The notes beneath the pieces were generated by a model. It did not search any database. It saw only the letters and a list, made by a program, of their open reading frames with translations, and was not told the DNA's origin. Position numbers and translations under genes: made by a program. From contig JAQGDQ010000461.1 in NCBI GenBank assembly GCA_030141605.1, forward strand, positions 117,962 through 181,961: 64,000 nt of DNA. Direction: 5' to 3'. The stretch comes from Tubiluchus corallicola (lineage: Eukaryota > Priapulida > Priapulimorpha > Priapulimorphida > Tubiluchidae). Below are positions 1 to 11,120 of this stretch, piece by piece (within the stretch, counting starts at the first letter, position 1; each line of letters opens with the position of its first letter).

Positions 1-1283
1 GTTTCAACAGATTTATCTATGAACTCAATGACTTTGCGTTCAATCTGTGTACAAACGTCTTTCCGTTGTGGCATAACCTTATCTTTTAACGTATAGTTTT
101 CATTACTAAGGCGATGAATCTCATTTTCTAAATCTTTTAACTTGCCCACAGGTGATATAACATTATCACTCTGAGCAGATAATGCAGATTTCGTTTGTTC
201 TAGTTCTTCCCTAAGGTTCTTCAACTCAAATTGTAGCTCTAAATTTCTATCTTTTTGAAGCAACAAATTTCTTTCCAAAGAAGTATTCTGCAGTGTCAAA
301 TCTTCAATGCAAGTTTTTGAAGCACTTGCAGAATTACTAGCCTGCAGCGATTCCTTGAGGATCCTCAACTCAGACTGTAGCTCTAGATTTCTATCTTTTT
401 GAAGCGACAAATCTCTTTCCAAAGAAGTATTGTGCAACGTTAAATCTTCAATACAAGCTTTTGAAGCACTTATAGAATTACTAGTCTGCGATGATTCACC
501 TTTCTTCAAGCGATTCAGTTCATCATTTTCTTCTTGCAGTTGTTTTACCTTTCTGAGCAACTCATCTTTCTCGATTCTGCTAGAATTTTTGATAGTCTCA
601 TTTATCTGTTGAAGATCCTGTTTTTGGCCCAAAACACTCTGAAACTCCTGTTTTAGCTCTTGCAGTTGGTTATGTACTCCTTGTAACTTAGTAATCTGGA
701 GAGATTTGTCTTGCAAAGTAGATTCCAAATCATTCATCTTCTTCCTGTGCAGATGCTATAAAAACATTAGAATTATTTTTTATAGCTCCAAATTCAAACA
801 CTTTCTTTAATGTATAATCGTTTTTAAAAGAATATGGTGCTCTGCAAGCACTTAATGTCTACATTAATTTAGGTGGTTGGGGTGAGAGCGGAATCTAGCT
901 CATATCATAGATGGGCTTTAAAGATAATTAAACTACATCATATCTATTTAGTCTGATGTTATTACTTTAACCATGCAACAATTTGCATAAAAATCTTTCT
1001 CTATCTCTTTTCACCTCCCCTTTTTCTCTGTTGCCCACCTAACAGCACCACAGCATCCATAAAGGAACTTGTATAAAAAATATAGTGTTAATAGTAATGA
1101 AAAGTACAGTTCTTAAAGTATCAAATAGAGTATCATATGGCTGGAATGGTAGTGAGCACATCAAGAGAAATACACTGTCATAGCAGTCAAATATAGACAA
1201 GTTTTACTAAAAAGAATTATTTCAGTATAGAAAAGGCATTGTATGATTCGTACTTATTGATGAGATAATATATATATATTACC

Positions 1284-1329
<46 letters not shown>

Positions 1330-3729
1330 AGTATCCTGTGGCATCAATAATGAACGTGTGCCACCTGTCAGTCTCTTATTTAGGTAAAACACTACATCAT
1401 ATACACAAATTTCACTTAATGCCAGGACTAACTGCAGTGTTATAAATGCCTCATAATGCTCACAATTAATTAATAACACACTGCTACACTAGGCTAGCGC
1501 CCATTTTTATTATCGTTTCAAAATAGCCATATTAACCTCACGTAATATAAGTGTTTGTAACGAGACTAGTACCAGTCATGATTTTGCCAAGATTATAGCT
1601 TTTCAAAAGTGTCGGCCCCGGTAGTCAATCTGTAGTAATGACACTCAAACAGAATTTCGGCATTACTGTTTCCACAACAAGTACAGGCTACACAGAATTT
1701 CAAACTTGATAATGTTAGACATGGATGGGAAGTGGACTCCATAAATCAATAATGTTGTGTTTGCTGCTGCTAGTCTGCCAGCAGGGCAATTGTACACGTG
1801 TGTGGATTGCAAACCAGACTGCAGTCACATGCAGCATGAATGATTATGTAGTTTTCTAAAAAGAAGACCAAAACACAGTGCTTTTGCATGTGTAGATTGT
1901 TGTCTATTGTCCAGTGTCGATGATTTACTGTACATATCAAAAAAGTACCTGTAAATGTCACTGTTTCATATAAAAAAAAGACTATTGGATACGTGTTTGC
2001 AGTAACATTATATTTGTCAAAGAATTCATTTTGTCATTCACACACTTATTTATCATTACATTTAGTTAGTACAACAGATAAAAACAACTGAAGGGTTGGG
2101 GCCATTACATTAAAAATGACTGTTGCAAATATCAGAAGCCATCGTCAAGAAGAGTTACACCCGAGTAACCTGACTCATTTATTACAATATTTAGAGGCCT
2201 ACAAACAATCTCGTCAGCCAGATGCTATGAAGCTGAACAAGCATTTGTTGTAAGCACCAGTGGCGGCTCATAGCTAAAATTAGTGGGTGCTGCAAAATTA
2301 AAATTTTTTTAGCCATTGTTTTAATACTGTGTAAAATGAAACACACATATGTAATTATAATGTCGTAATTATAATGTTAAACAAATAAACTAATTTAAAC
2401 ACAACCTTGATAAACTCCTAAACAAAAAATGTTATTTTCTTACGAATATATTCTTAAAAATATTTTCTTTCTTTGCTTTATAAACACAAATTATTGTAAT
2501 GTTCGAATGTTTAATTGTACCGTGAGATGGTTTTGTGTCTATGTGAACATAGGTGTGTGAATTACCTCTACGATACGTATTATTTTATATGAGATTGTAT
2601 TTGTAAAAGTGTGCTTCAGCTTTTTAGATTAAAAGTGTGCTTTATTTTTTTTAGATAGGAGTAATGTACGGTAGCTAATATCATTTTTTACTTTATTACT
2701 CGTGTTTTTTATGCACCCCTACAGCACTCGTAGTTCTAATTTTTTGCACCAGACCCATCTGCCTATTAGCAGTGTAACCCAGGCAATCACTGAATGATAT
2801 TTCACATTGTATAATGTATATTATCATTGTTTTATGGTAATTTATATAAACTGCCGCAGTTCAAGAATATGCCGATACACGGCTTTTAAACACGTGACAA
2901 CTGACAACACGTTCTGCAGTGAGCGACAGTACTCCTTCCTAAAGTACAGCGTCTTATCTCAGATATGTGTGCATGACCGCATGCGCACAACAGCCAAACA
3001 CCGCGTTGCTTGGTCTGTGAAGCAAATTGTACTTCCTTCACGTGCTCCAGTTACGCACAAGTATAAAGAAAGAACTAAACAAAAAAGAGTGTATTAAATA
3101 TTATCGAAAATAATGAGTGAAAATAGGGGGTGTTGCACTACCACAGTACCTATACAAGAGCCGCCACTGGTAAGCACTCAGTTTCACACTATGTCAACTG
3201 AGCTCACCGCACATTATGGAGATCGTGCTTTTTAAGACAGCACTACGAGTCTATGTGTCACCAAAGAACTTGTAAGACTTAATAAAACTAGTTGTTATAT
3301 CACTGTAGCTATTTGTACCAGTGACTAATATGTAATACCTATCAATAAAACTGACAAACTAACTGATTACAATAATGAAAATCGTCTTTAAAAGCTTCAC
3401 ATTGCTTTCAGTATTGCTGTTATAATGTATGGAGGCTTCACGATATTTTTATTTCAATTTCAGCAAGTCACTCTAAGTGTTTATTAGCAACTTATGAGTT
3501 TCGATTTTGGTGAGGTCTTGACTATCAATAGGTCAGCCTCGGCCCCGATTTCAATTTCATAATTTTAAATAGGCTGAGAAATTGCAAACACAGTAAAATA
3601 CCTGACTTTCAGATGCTTGCTTTTTAAACGCAGAGAATTCTGTTTCTATTTCAACCAACTGAAGTTTGGAGTCCTTTAGTTCTGCAATCACCCTTTGATT
3701 TTCTGCCTCCAGTCTGTCCTCATCATCTC
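1..3729 (-). CDS. Coiled-coil protein, two exons, partial (runs off left edge)
   Basis: Minus-strand exons 3729-3602 and 755-1 join in phase: the first ends CAG before gtattt, the second begins after tatag, and the frame stays open to the window edge. The second exon alone encodes more than 250 residues of almost continuous Leu/Glu/Lys/Gln heptads, without enzyme motifs or membrane segments, so a structural or scaffold coiled coil is likely. It contains a 48-residue tandem duplication, described in the findings. The first exon needs one base from an upstream exon. A weak donor inside the exon at 4524-4390 would supply it, in which case this is the C-terminal part of the gene at 4390-6667. Otherwise it is a separate gene whose start I cannot see. 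I do not recognise the family. The intron 3601-756 holds a hAT MITE and a TA microsatellite. Confidence 0.65.
206..493 (-). repeat. Tandem 144-bp duplication inside a coding exon
   Basis: Two neighbouring 144-bp blocks (about 493-350 and 349-206) encode near-identical coiled-coil segments. Both contain SASK, a Cys-Ile-Glu-Asp-Leu-Thr-Leu stretch, Asn-Thr-Ser-Leu-Glu-Arg and QKDRNLELQ. The 48-codon offset keeps the reading frame. Confidence 0.8.
1265..1329. repeat. TA dinucleotide microsatellite
   Basis: A run of alternating T and A with one short interruption near 1281, inside the intron between the two left-edge coiled-coil exons. Confidence 0.95.
2258..3169. mobile_element. hAT-like non-autonomous element, 912 bp
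   Basis: The ends are CAGTGGCGGCTC and GAGCCGCCACTG, a perfect 12-bp terminal inverted repeat of the hAT type. The element is flanked by an exact 8-bp direct repeat, gtaagcac, at 2250-2257 and 3170-3177, the target duplication length of hAT transposons. No transposase-like frame is present inside. It sits in an intron of the coiled-coil gene. Confidence 0.9.
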
Positions 3730-4389
3730 CTAAGTTACCAAAGTTTATTAGCAAGGCAAAAATGCAACAAAATATAAATTGTACAGCAAAAAATGTAAAG
3801 CATCATAATATAAATTTATCATCATGTCATTACAATTTACGAACAGATTTTTCAATGATATCTACAACTGCTGATTGCAAAAATGTGCAACAATAAAGTG
3901 CTTGTGTCAAAATGAAATGACTGCATGCATGAACAAACTAAATAACTTTGATACACACAAACTACTTCCAATAAACAAAATTATTTTAATACAGTTGGCC
4001 ACATTTTGTACAACTATCAATTACATGAAGCTTGAATTTTCATGCTTGCTGCTGAACTAAATGCTAAAAAGTACAACTGCAAGTGTAGCTTTATGTCATT
4101 GAAAAGATATAGATTATCATACCACACAAAGATATCAAAATAAAAATCAAACTAAGATATTGTGGTATTTCAGATGACTAGAATAAATATGCCCTGGAAA
4201 AGATAAGACAGAATAAAAAATGTGCTGATCAGTTGCTATGTTTCCACCATGTCTGAATTTGTACACACAAATTCTGCTGGGCGTATTTACGAATGACTGC
4301 CATCTTGGCTTTTACCTTTAGAAAAATATTTAAAAGCAGGTTATACAAATGTTACAGCAATCAACCATAAATGTGTGTGCTAGAAGACT

Positions 4390-6667
4390 TTAGATGAAAT
4401 CAGACATGGAGGAAATGCTGCGACTGGCAAGTGGTACAACATCTAGTTTAGCACCACCTTTAGCATGGATAACTCTTTGCATTTGTTGCTCCAACTCATC
4501 ATACTGGTATAGTGATTCACTTAGCTAAAACATCAGAAATAAGGTAATCAAATAGTTACAGGTAAGAAACAAGTTAGAATTAGAATTTTTCTAAGTTTAC
4601 CCCCAAAAAGCTGCTCAGTAATAAAGAAGCTTCTGCTTCAGTTACAAACGTACAGGGCAGACTGCATTTGGGCTCTTACAGTAATTTATCGAAAGATTTT
4701 ACTTTTTGTAGATAATTAAAAGAAAGTTCAATGTTGTTTTGTAATGCCTGATGTCTGGATTATGGCATATTGTTTAGAGAGCTCATTTACATGTAAGCAA
4801 ATAGCAATTATGAAAAAAATGTTAATATCAGTTTAAAAAAAACAAGTGTCCACAAAACGCACGATTAAATACACTTTTAGAAAACCAACACGGTGAACAA
4901 ACATTTTCCCAACTCTAACAGGTCAACATGTCGGTTTTATATTATATGTAAACTGTCTTTTCATCTGTGTATATATTTATTATTGCCACAAATTTCTGAA
5001 ACATATTAAAAAATAAAAAATTCCTTAAAACAGCAGCTGTAAAAATGTCAAGTTGAACATTAATAAGTGTTTGTTTACATAGATCTCAAGGTAATTATCA
5101 TTGCTTACTTTATGTGAGAGTTCATCTTTATCAATGAGCAGCTGCCTGTTCTCTTTCTTCAAACTTAACAATGTTGCTTGACTTTTGGCTACCACTTCGT
5201 CTAACTCTGCTCTCTCTATGGCTGATCGTTGGAGCTTGTGGATCAGCTGCCCGTGCTGATAAAGCACCTCGTCACTGAAGAGAAACGATTTTCTAAATCA
5301 TTGGTATCAATAATATCTTACTTTGTTTCCACATCAATGTTCTGACAGAGATGTAGCACAGAAACAAATGTCAAAGGTGAAATAAAATCTTAATAGATTA
5401 TATACCATGTAGGTGAATTAACACATTCAATACAAGTATTAGTGTAAGTTAATGTATATTAAATCCTCTGCAATGAAACTATCCTAACAGCTAAAACATC
5501 CCGGGTTTTTGATATTTTTAAATAACCTAGTGCTTATGTTTTTAAATTTGAAGACGCCTAGTCATAATCACTTTAGCGTGTGTATTAGCAGCACAGGTTT
5601 AATTGAAAAACAAGCACATACCAATGAGATGCATTGTTTCGCAAATGCGAATTCAAGAAAATTATTTTTTATTATGAACTTGACATGACATGAAATTAAT
5701 ATATAAGACTGTACTAAATAAGAAAGTGTTTCCTCGAGGGTTTTTCTGAATTTATTTTCTCAGTTTTTTTTTGTATTAAGCATCAAAAATAAAAAACTGA
5801 ACAAACTTTTCATTTTTCTGTCCTTGACAGTTTTATCAACACAGAATTAATAAAATTGCGGCTGCTGACCACTAACACGCTAATCATTCATACACCATGA
5901 AAAGTACGCAAACAGTTTGCTTTTTAATGCAGCACAATGCTGCTGTTAATGCAGTAAGCTACCAGAAATGGTGTCACACACAGTACTCAAATAAAATTTG
6001 CCAAACTGCCATAGAATTAACCACACATTTAACATAATAAACTGTCTTAGGTTAGGTATCAAATACCATCTTCCAACGACTTCGGGCATTAACACAGACA
6101 ACACGTTTTTATAAGTCATGTAGAGCAACAACAACAAATTTATTCATTGAAACATATTGTTCGTTTAGGTTTTGGCCCCACAAAATGTTTTAGTAAATGA
6201 AGTCTGCCATCGTATTGGCACAGTAAAGCAGAACCCGAGTCTAGTTACAGCACTGCCAAATATTACATATTGTAGCTGTAGTCTGGCTTGAAAACTCTGG
6301 GAAAAAAGCAAATAACGGACTTTTTGTAATGAAGCTTCACATACACCCAGGACAAATGTCAAAGTCATTGTGTGCAACAGATACCATTCTTTTCATGCTC
6401 TACTACTCTATATGAACAATCTACGAACAAAAGTAATTAAAATTTATTTGACTAATCGAACAAAACAATTTAAAACTCAAATTTTCAAATTCAAATGCTT
6501 AGAAAGTGCAACAATTACAATTATGTTTTGCCCTCAAACATGTAAGTGCATGTAAAAAGTGAAACATTGCTGTATTACCCAGATTCCATTACTGTGGGTA
6601 AGCTTGTTATTGGAGTTCCTGCTGTGCCATTATCTGTATCATCTTCCTCAGCCAGTGTCCATTCCAT
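4390..6667 (-). CDS. Coiled-coil protein of 129 residues, or N-terminal part of a longer one
   Basis: Three coding exons on the minus strand: 6667-6579, 5274-5109 and 4524-4390, with compatible phases 2 and 0. The ATG at 6667-6665 has a good context (A at -3, G at +4) and lies 16 bases inside an exon that follows a tttttag acceptor, so an upstream 5' UTR exon is expected. The N-terminus is acidic (EEDDTDNG). Heptad-rich coiled coil follows from about residue 35 to 105, then a Ser-rich tail ending SMSDFI and TAA at 4392-4390. The frame could instead leave through AAAG|gtggtg inside the third exon, which joins in frame to the exon at 3729-3602. I do not recognise the family. Introns 6578-5275 and 5108-4525 hold nothing I can name. 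Confidence 0.65.
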
Positions 6668-7483
6668 AGTGCGACAAAAGCAGCTAAAAAGAGATTTGAC
6701 ATTGTAAAACCCATGCAGGGTATCCTTTCTAAAACACAAAACTTTTGTTTAGTCAATTCGTAAAAAATTACAGTGAAATAATAGTTGCAGCGAAGTAGTG
6801 AAAAAAATAGTTACAGAGTTACTGATTTTCAAAGATTGAAACCTTGTGATGTCACATGAAGGCAGAAAGCAGTACAGCAGAATCAGAATTTTCGTTTTGT
6901 AAGCAAAATCAAAATCTCCCTCGTATTTCCACTGTTTCTATCCTCCAGGTTCCGGTATCACTATTTCTATTTCTCCCTTTCCAGGTTCCAAAATTTTAAC
7001 AACGTTGACCGTCGTATATTTATACCTCTTGCTGGATTAATAAGTACAAAATTCCCAGCCCCACGCGAAAACAATAAATAATCGGTATGATGTAACGAGC
7101 CCACGACACTATTGTATTGACTGTTGAGTCTGAGTTTGTCAGTTTTCATTTGATGAATTCAAAACGGTGTTTGTCAAACTAACAGTTTATCAGTTTCTCT
7201 CTTTACAGGATCAAAATAGTTTGCCAAACTAAAACTGACAAACAAGTTTAACGAAGAAATTGAACGTCTAAACGACCCTTAAGAGGGGAGCTGACCCAGA
7301 ATTAAGAGTAAGACTATTTGGAGGGGTGATATCTTCATAAAGTGCAGGCTGTTGGTGTTATCAAACGTCACTGCATGTTAAAGAATGGTCAAACTGACAT
7401 GGAGGCTCATATCTAAGATTAAGAGTTAGTTCCTGAATGAAATCACCTAATAGTAATGCATGTGCCGGGCTAAAAAACTGATT

Positions 7484-10078
7484 GTTGGGAGCGGAGTAGG
7501 ACACTAGAGACCTAAATTGAGTCATTAACTGTACTAGCAGCATCCATTGTTCTTGTTTATTTAATAATAATAATTGAAAATGTCAACACACATTGAATAA
7601 TTTATTATACATCTGATAAAATAATCTTATTCTGAGCTAGTAGAATGGCCTATATTGAATTTGGCTTCGATATTAATATTTTTGAAGTGAAATAAGCCCG
7701 CTTTTAGGCGATTCCAACATTTGCTTACGGTATATCATTTTTTATTTTGTCTCGGTTCACAGACAGGTGATCAGTTTCACTACATCTTGGACAAATAATT
7801 GTTGGCAGTGACTAAAGGTACGGATCCGTATCCAGAACTGCAGCAACTAAAAATACGGATCTGTGTCTCGAAAACATTCACCAGAAAATACGGATTGATC
7901 CGTACAGCGAATCCCCGGTTTGCATATGAAAAACAACAGGATTAGATTAAAAAAACTTTTTTCTTATATTATGCCGAGCTATTAATTTTTTTCTGACATG
8001 AATATGTTTATATTGTCAATTGAATACATATGCGTCTTCCCATTGTAACAGTTTTATCTCACTAATTAGCATTGTTAGTGCTTGAACATTTAATAATGTA
8101 ATGGATTACATAAGTTTTAGGGTACTTGCTTGATGTTAGTTAATATTTCTACTGATAAATACCTTTAAAAAGAATGCGAAAATCCTATTACTGTGCATGC
8201 CGGTTTTAATTTTTGATAATTATAAAATGTTTTTTATTGGAGTTCTGCTGCTTTACATGTAACTTTAAGGAAATTGCAACAACAGTGAACCATTGTCTGC
8301 ATAGTGGCAAAATTATTAGAATTTAATTATTCAGTTAAAGCATTTTTTACAAAATCCAAAATTCTAAAAGATTATTTTGAAGTATCAGAGTGCTTTACTG
8401 CATTACTAAATGAGCATTCTGCACTCACAAGTGCACAATATTTTTTGACAGGGTCTTGGGTCAAAAACTCTTCAAACAAACACTTTACGTACAGCATTAT
8501 TAAACACATAATTACAGCAATAAGTGGTCCTTACATTGGGGCAATAGGCATTTGAGGCCTTTAAGTGGTCGAAATGGTTCAGTAAGGAGTTTTGTAACTG
8601 TTTTTCGGCATTAAGGATACAAACCTTAGGTTTTAATTCACAAACAGAAATTATTGCTTTCTAATCAGCAAATTAACTAGTTTTCATGAACTAGCTTTAT
8701 ACATTACACATAATAAGTCTCAGCCAATTCAAAAGTTTAACCCCGAGGAATCTACGAGAAAGTGAAGTAACTTGATGTTTTAACTCAATATAAAGTGGAT
8801 TAATGTGACAATCGATTGTAATTATACTTATTGTAGCCTTCAGTTAAATGCAAATTTGTAAAATGGCCTTTTTATTTTTTAATACAAATGACGTATAAAA
8901 CACTACAAAAATTGAATTGGAATATGGCGATCACTGATTGTAGTACAGCTTTGATAAGCAAAATAATAAAATAACTAATTAATATGGGACCTGGCTCACA
9001 TAAAGATACTTTAAAATGTTTACAATGACAAACAAAATAATAAACCAAGCAAGTAATAGTGGCAGGTTATAATATTCATAGCATAAATTATTTGGCAACA
9101 GGTGCATGTAATAGTTCAGCTTATAAATTGGACCTACTACATATCACGTAAAGAGTAAAAAATTTTGTTATGTTTGACAAGTCAATAAATCACAACTCAA
9201 ACTAAGGAAAATTACAGTTAGTAGGCTGTCACATTCACAACACTCTATAGAAAAATACAGGCTGGTAGGTCATCATATTACAACACTAAGAAATTCATAA
9301 CACACTAAGATTTAAACACTTGCTAACTGGCCTACTACACATCAAAATACTAAAGTTTTTTGTAACAATAAACAAAATAAAGCAAACAAACTATTAATTG
9401 GTAGCTTATGCGACACACAGCACTATATCAAACCTAACAATTTGCAAGATAATAAAAGGAGACTAACTAATATTTACAGTGCAACTATTATATCACGAAG
9501 AAAAATGGTACCGAAGAAAAACAGTACGGCTACAGGCTGTATAATGCCATATCACCATTTTCATGAAGTGGGCATGTACTTTTCAATGATGTGCAGGGCA
9601 CATAGTCAAACGCCGTATGTCGTAAAAATTGTCAAAATCCATATGTTTTGTAAATGTCACAAAAAGCACGAATTCGTATTTGTTGCAAAAATAGCTATTG
9701 TAGAAAAAACGAGTACGGATCCGTACCTCTACCCACTGCCATAATTCATTGTTTTCTTCTAACTAAATGGGCTAGCGAGCTATGTGCCCTACATAGTTTC
9801 TCTCTTTAAAGCATTATATGCTTAGTTTAATGTTATGATGATATTAATGGAGCTAATATAGTAATAATAATGATGGCATTATTGTAAAAATACATTATAG
9901 ATTATTGTCAACGACTATCCATCATTACTATAAAGTTACTTTTTTTCTAAAACAAACTTAGTGTTATGTATTATGTCTTAATTCTCGACAGAAATTGTCA
10001 GTGCCCTACTTGGGCTACCCATGTACGACACTGTTTTTCCACAAATTCAGCAGATGCGCTTTACTCCGCGCCCCTACA
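7484..10078 (+). mobile_element. Repeat family A, copy 1 (carries a nested hAT-like element)
   Basis: The left end TGTTGGGAGCGGAG and right end CGCGCCCCTACA are flanked by an exact 5-bp direct repeat, ctgat, at 7479-7483 and 10079-10083. Internal sequence matches the copies at 10260, 26187 and 53074, including the segment gaataatttattatacatct and a right-end box around 10003-10030. An unrelated 1.9-kb element at 7804-9741 splits the copy in two. Without it the copy is about 655 bp. No coding capacity is seen. Confidence 0.8.
7804..9741. mobile_element. hAT-like element nested in repeat family A
   Basis: The ends GGCAGTGACTAAAGGTACGG and CCGTACCTCTACCCACTGCC are inverted copies with a few mismatches. 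Sub-terminal DNA repeats TACGGATCCGTA-like palindromes near 7820, 7855, 7892 and 9714. Flanks taattgtt and taattcat agree at 6 of 8 positions, consistent with an aged 8-bp duplication. The surrounding family A sequence resumes on the other side at the matching point. No transposase was recognised: open frames at 8304-8555 and 9442-9744 lack known motifs. Confidence 0.7.
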
Positions 10079-10259
10079 CTGATCATCTTCATCATATGTC
10101 TGTTACGTCTATTGTAGACATTGGGCAGGCAGTACTCTAAAATAAAAGAAATCTGCCCTTCAGACAGGTAAACACAGCAATAATCCACCAAAAAACTAGC
10201 CACTGCTATACCAATAGCTTGTCGGCAGTCACCACCACTAATCTTTTAAAAAACTGAGG

Positions 10260-11115
10260 TGTTGGGCGCCGAGTAAACCACTAGCCGAAGTAGGATAATT
10301 CGCGTACAAGAGCTAGTCCAAGTAGGACGCGTCGTACATGGGCTGCCCAAGTAGGACACTAGAGACAGGTCGCGAATTGAGTTGTTAAGCGTACTGGCAC
10401 CGTCCGTTGCCTTGTTTATGTAATAATAATAATAATTAAAAACGTCAATACACGTTGAATAATTTATTATACATCTAGTAAAATAAAAGAATTTTAATTC
10501 TGAATTTTAATTTTAATAATTGTATTTAAATTAATTTTAATACAAATAATTGTATTAGTTCTAGCGTTCTAAGTAAGCGTTTTAGCGACCTATGTGCTCT
10601 ACATGGGCTAGCGAGCCATATACGACGGGCCTTGCATGTTGCAATACTATTGATATTATTAAAACTAATTGTACATGTTTTCATAAAAAGTTAAAAATTA
10701 ATTGTTTGTGTTGTGAAGGCTTAGCAGAGCAGCAGCTGTCTCATTTTTAAACTTGCAATTATTTCTGTAATAATTGTGTGCATAGTTTCTCTCTTTAAAG
10801 CATCAGATACTTAGTTTAATGTTATGATGATTTTAATGGAGCTAATAATACTGATGATACTATTGTAAAAAATACATTAATTTTGTAAATTGTCATCCAT
10901 CATTATTACAAATAATCTATCATTACTATAAAGTTATTTTTTTGTAAAACAAATTTAGTTTTACGTTTTATTATGTCATCATAATTCTCGATTCTCGACA
11001 AAAATCGCCAGTGCCCTACTTGGGCTGCCGCGTACGACACTGCTTTTCCGCAAATTTAGCACGAGTTTTACCGGAAATGTCCTACTTCGGCTAGTGGATT
11101 ACTCGGCGCCCTACG
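10260..11115 (+). mobile_element. Repeat family A, copy 2
   Basis: The left end TGTTGGGCGCCGAGTAAACC and right end GGATTACTCGGCGCCCTACG are inverted and flanked by an exact 5-bp repeat, tgagg, at 10255-10259 and 11116-11120. Inside are boxes of the type CCAAGTAGGAC and its complement near 10309, 10350, 11013 and 11068. The middle is AT-rich and non-coding. Confidence 0.85.
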
Positions 11116-11120
11116 TGAGG

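Noticed and set aside
1-6667. Assigning the coiled-coil exons to CIP2A, Spindly or BICD-like proteins
   Set aside because: Only general heptad similarity; none of the diagnostic blocks of these families could be matched.
8304-8555. Possible transposase fragment in the nested hAT-like element
   Set aside because: The 83-codon frame shows no hAT dimerisation or catalytic motif.
10015-10203. Minus-strand 62-codon frame with several Cys and Tyr
   Set aside because: It overlaps the right end of a family A copy and has no homology I recognise.
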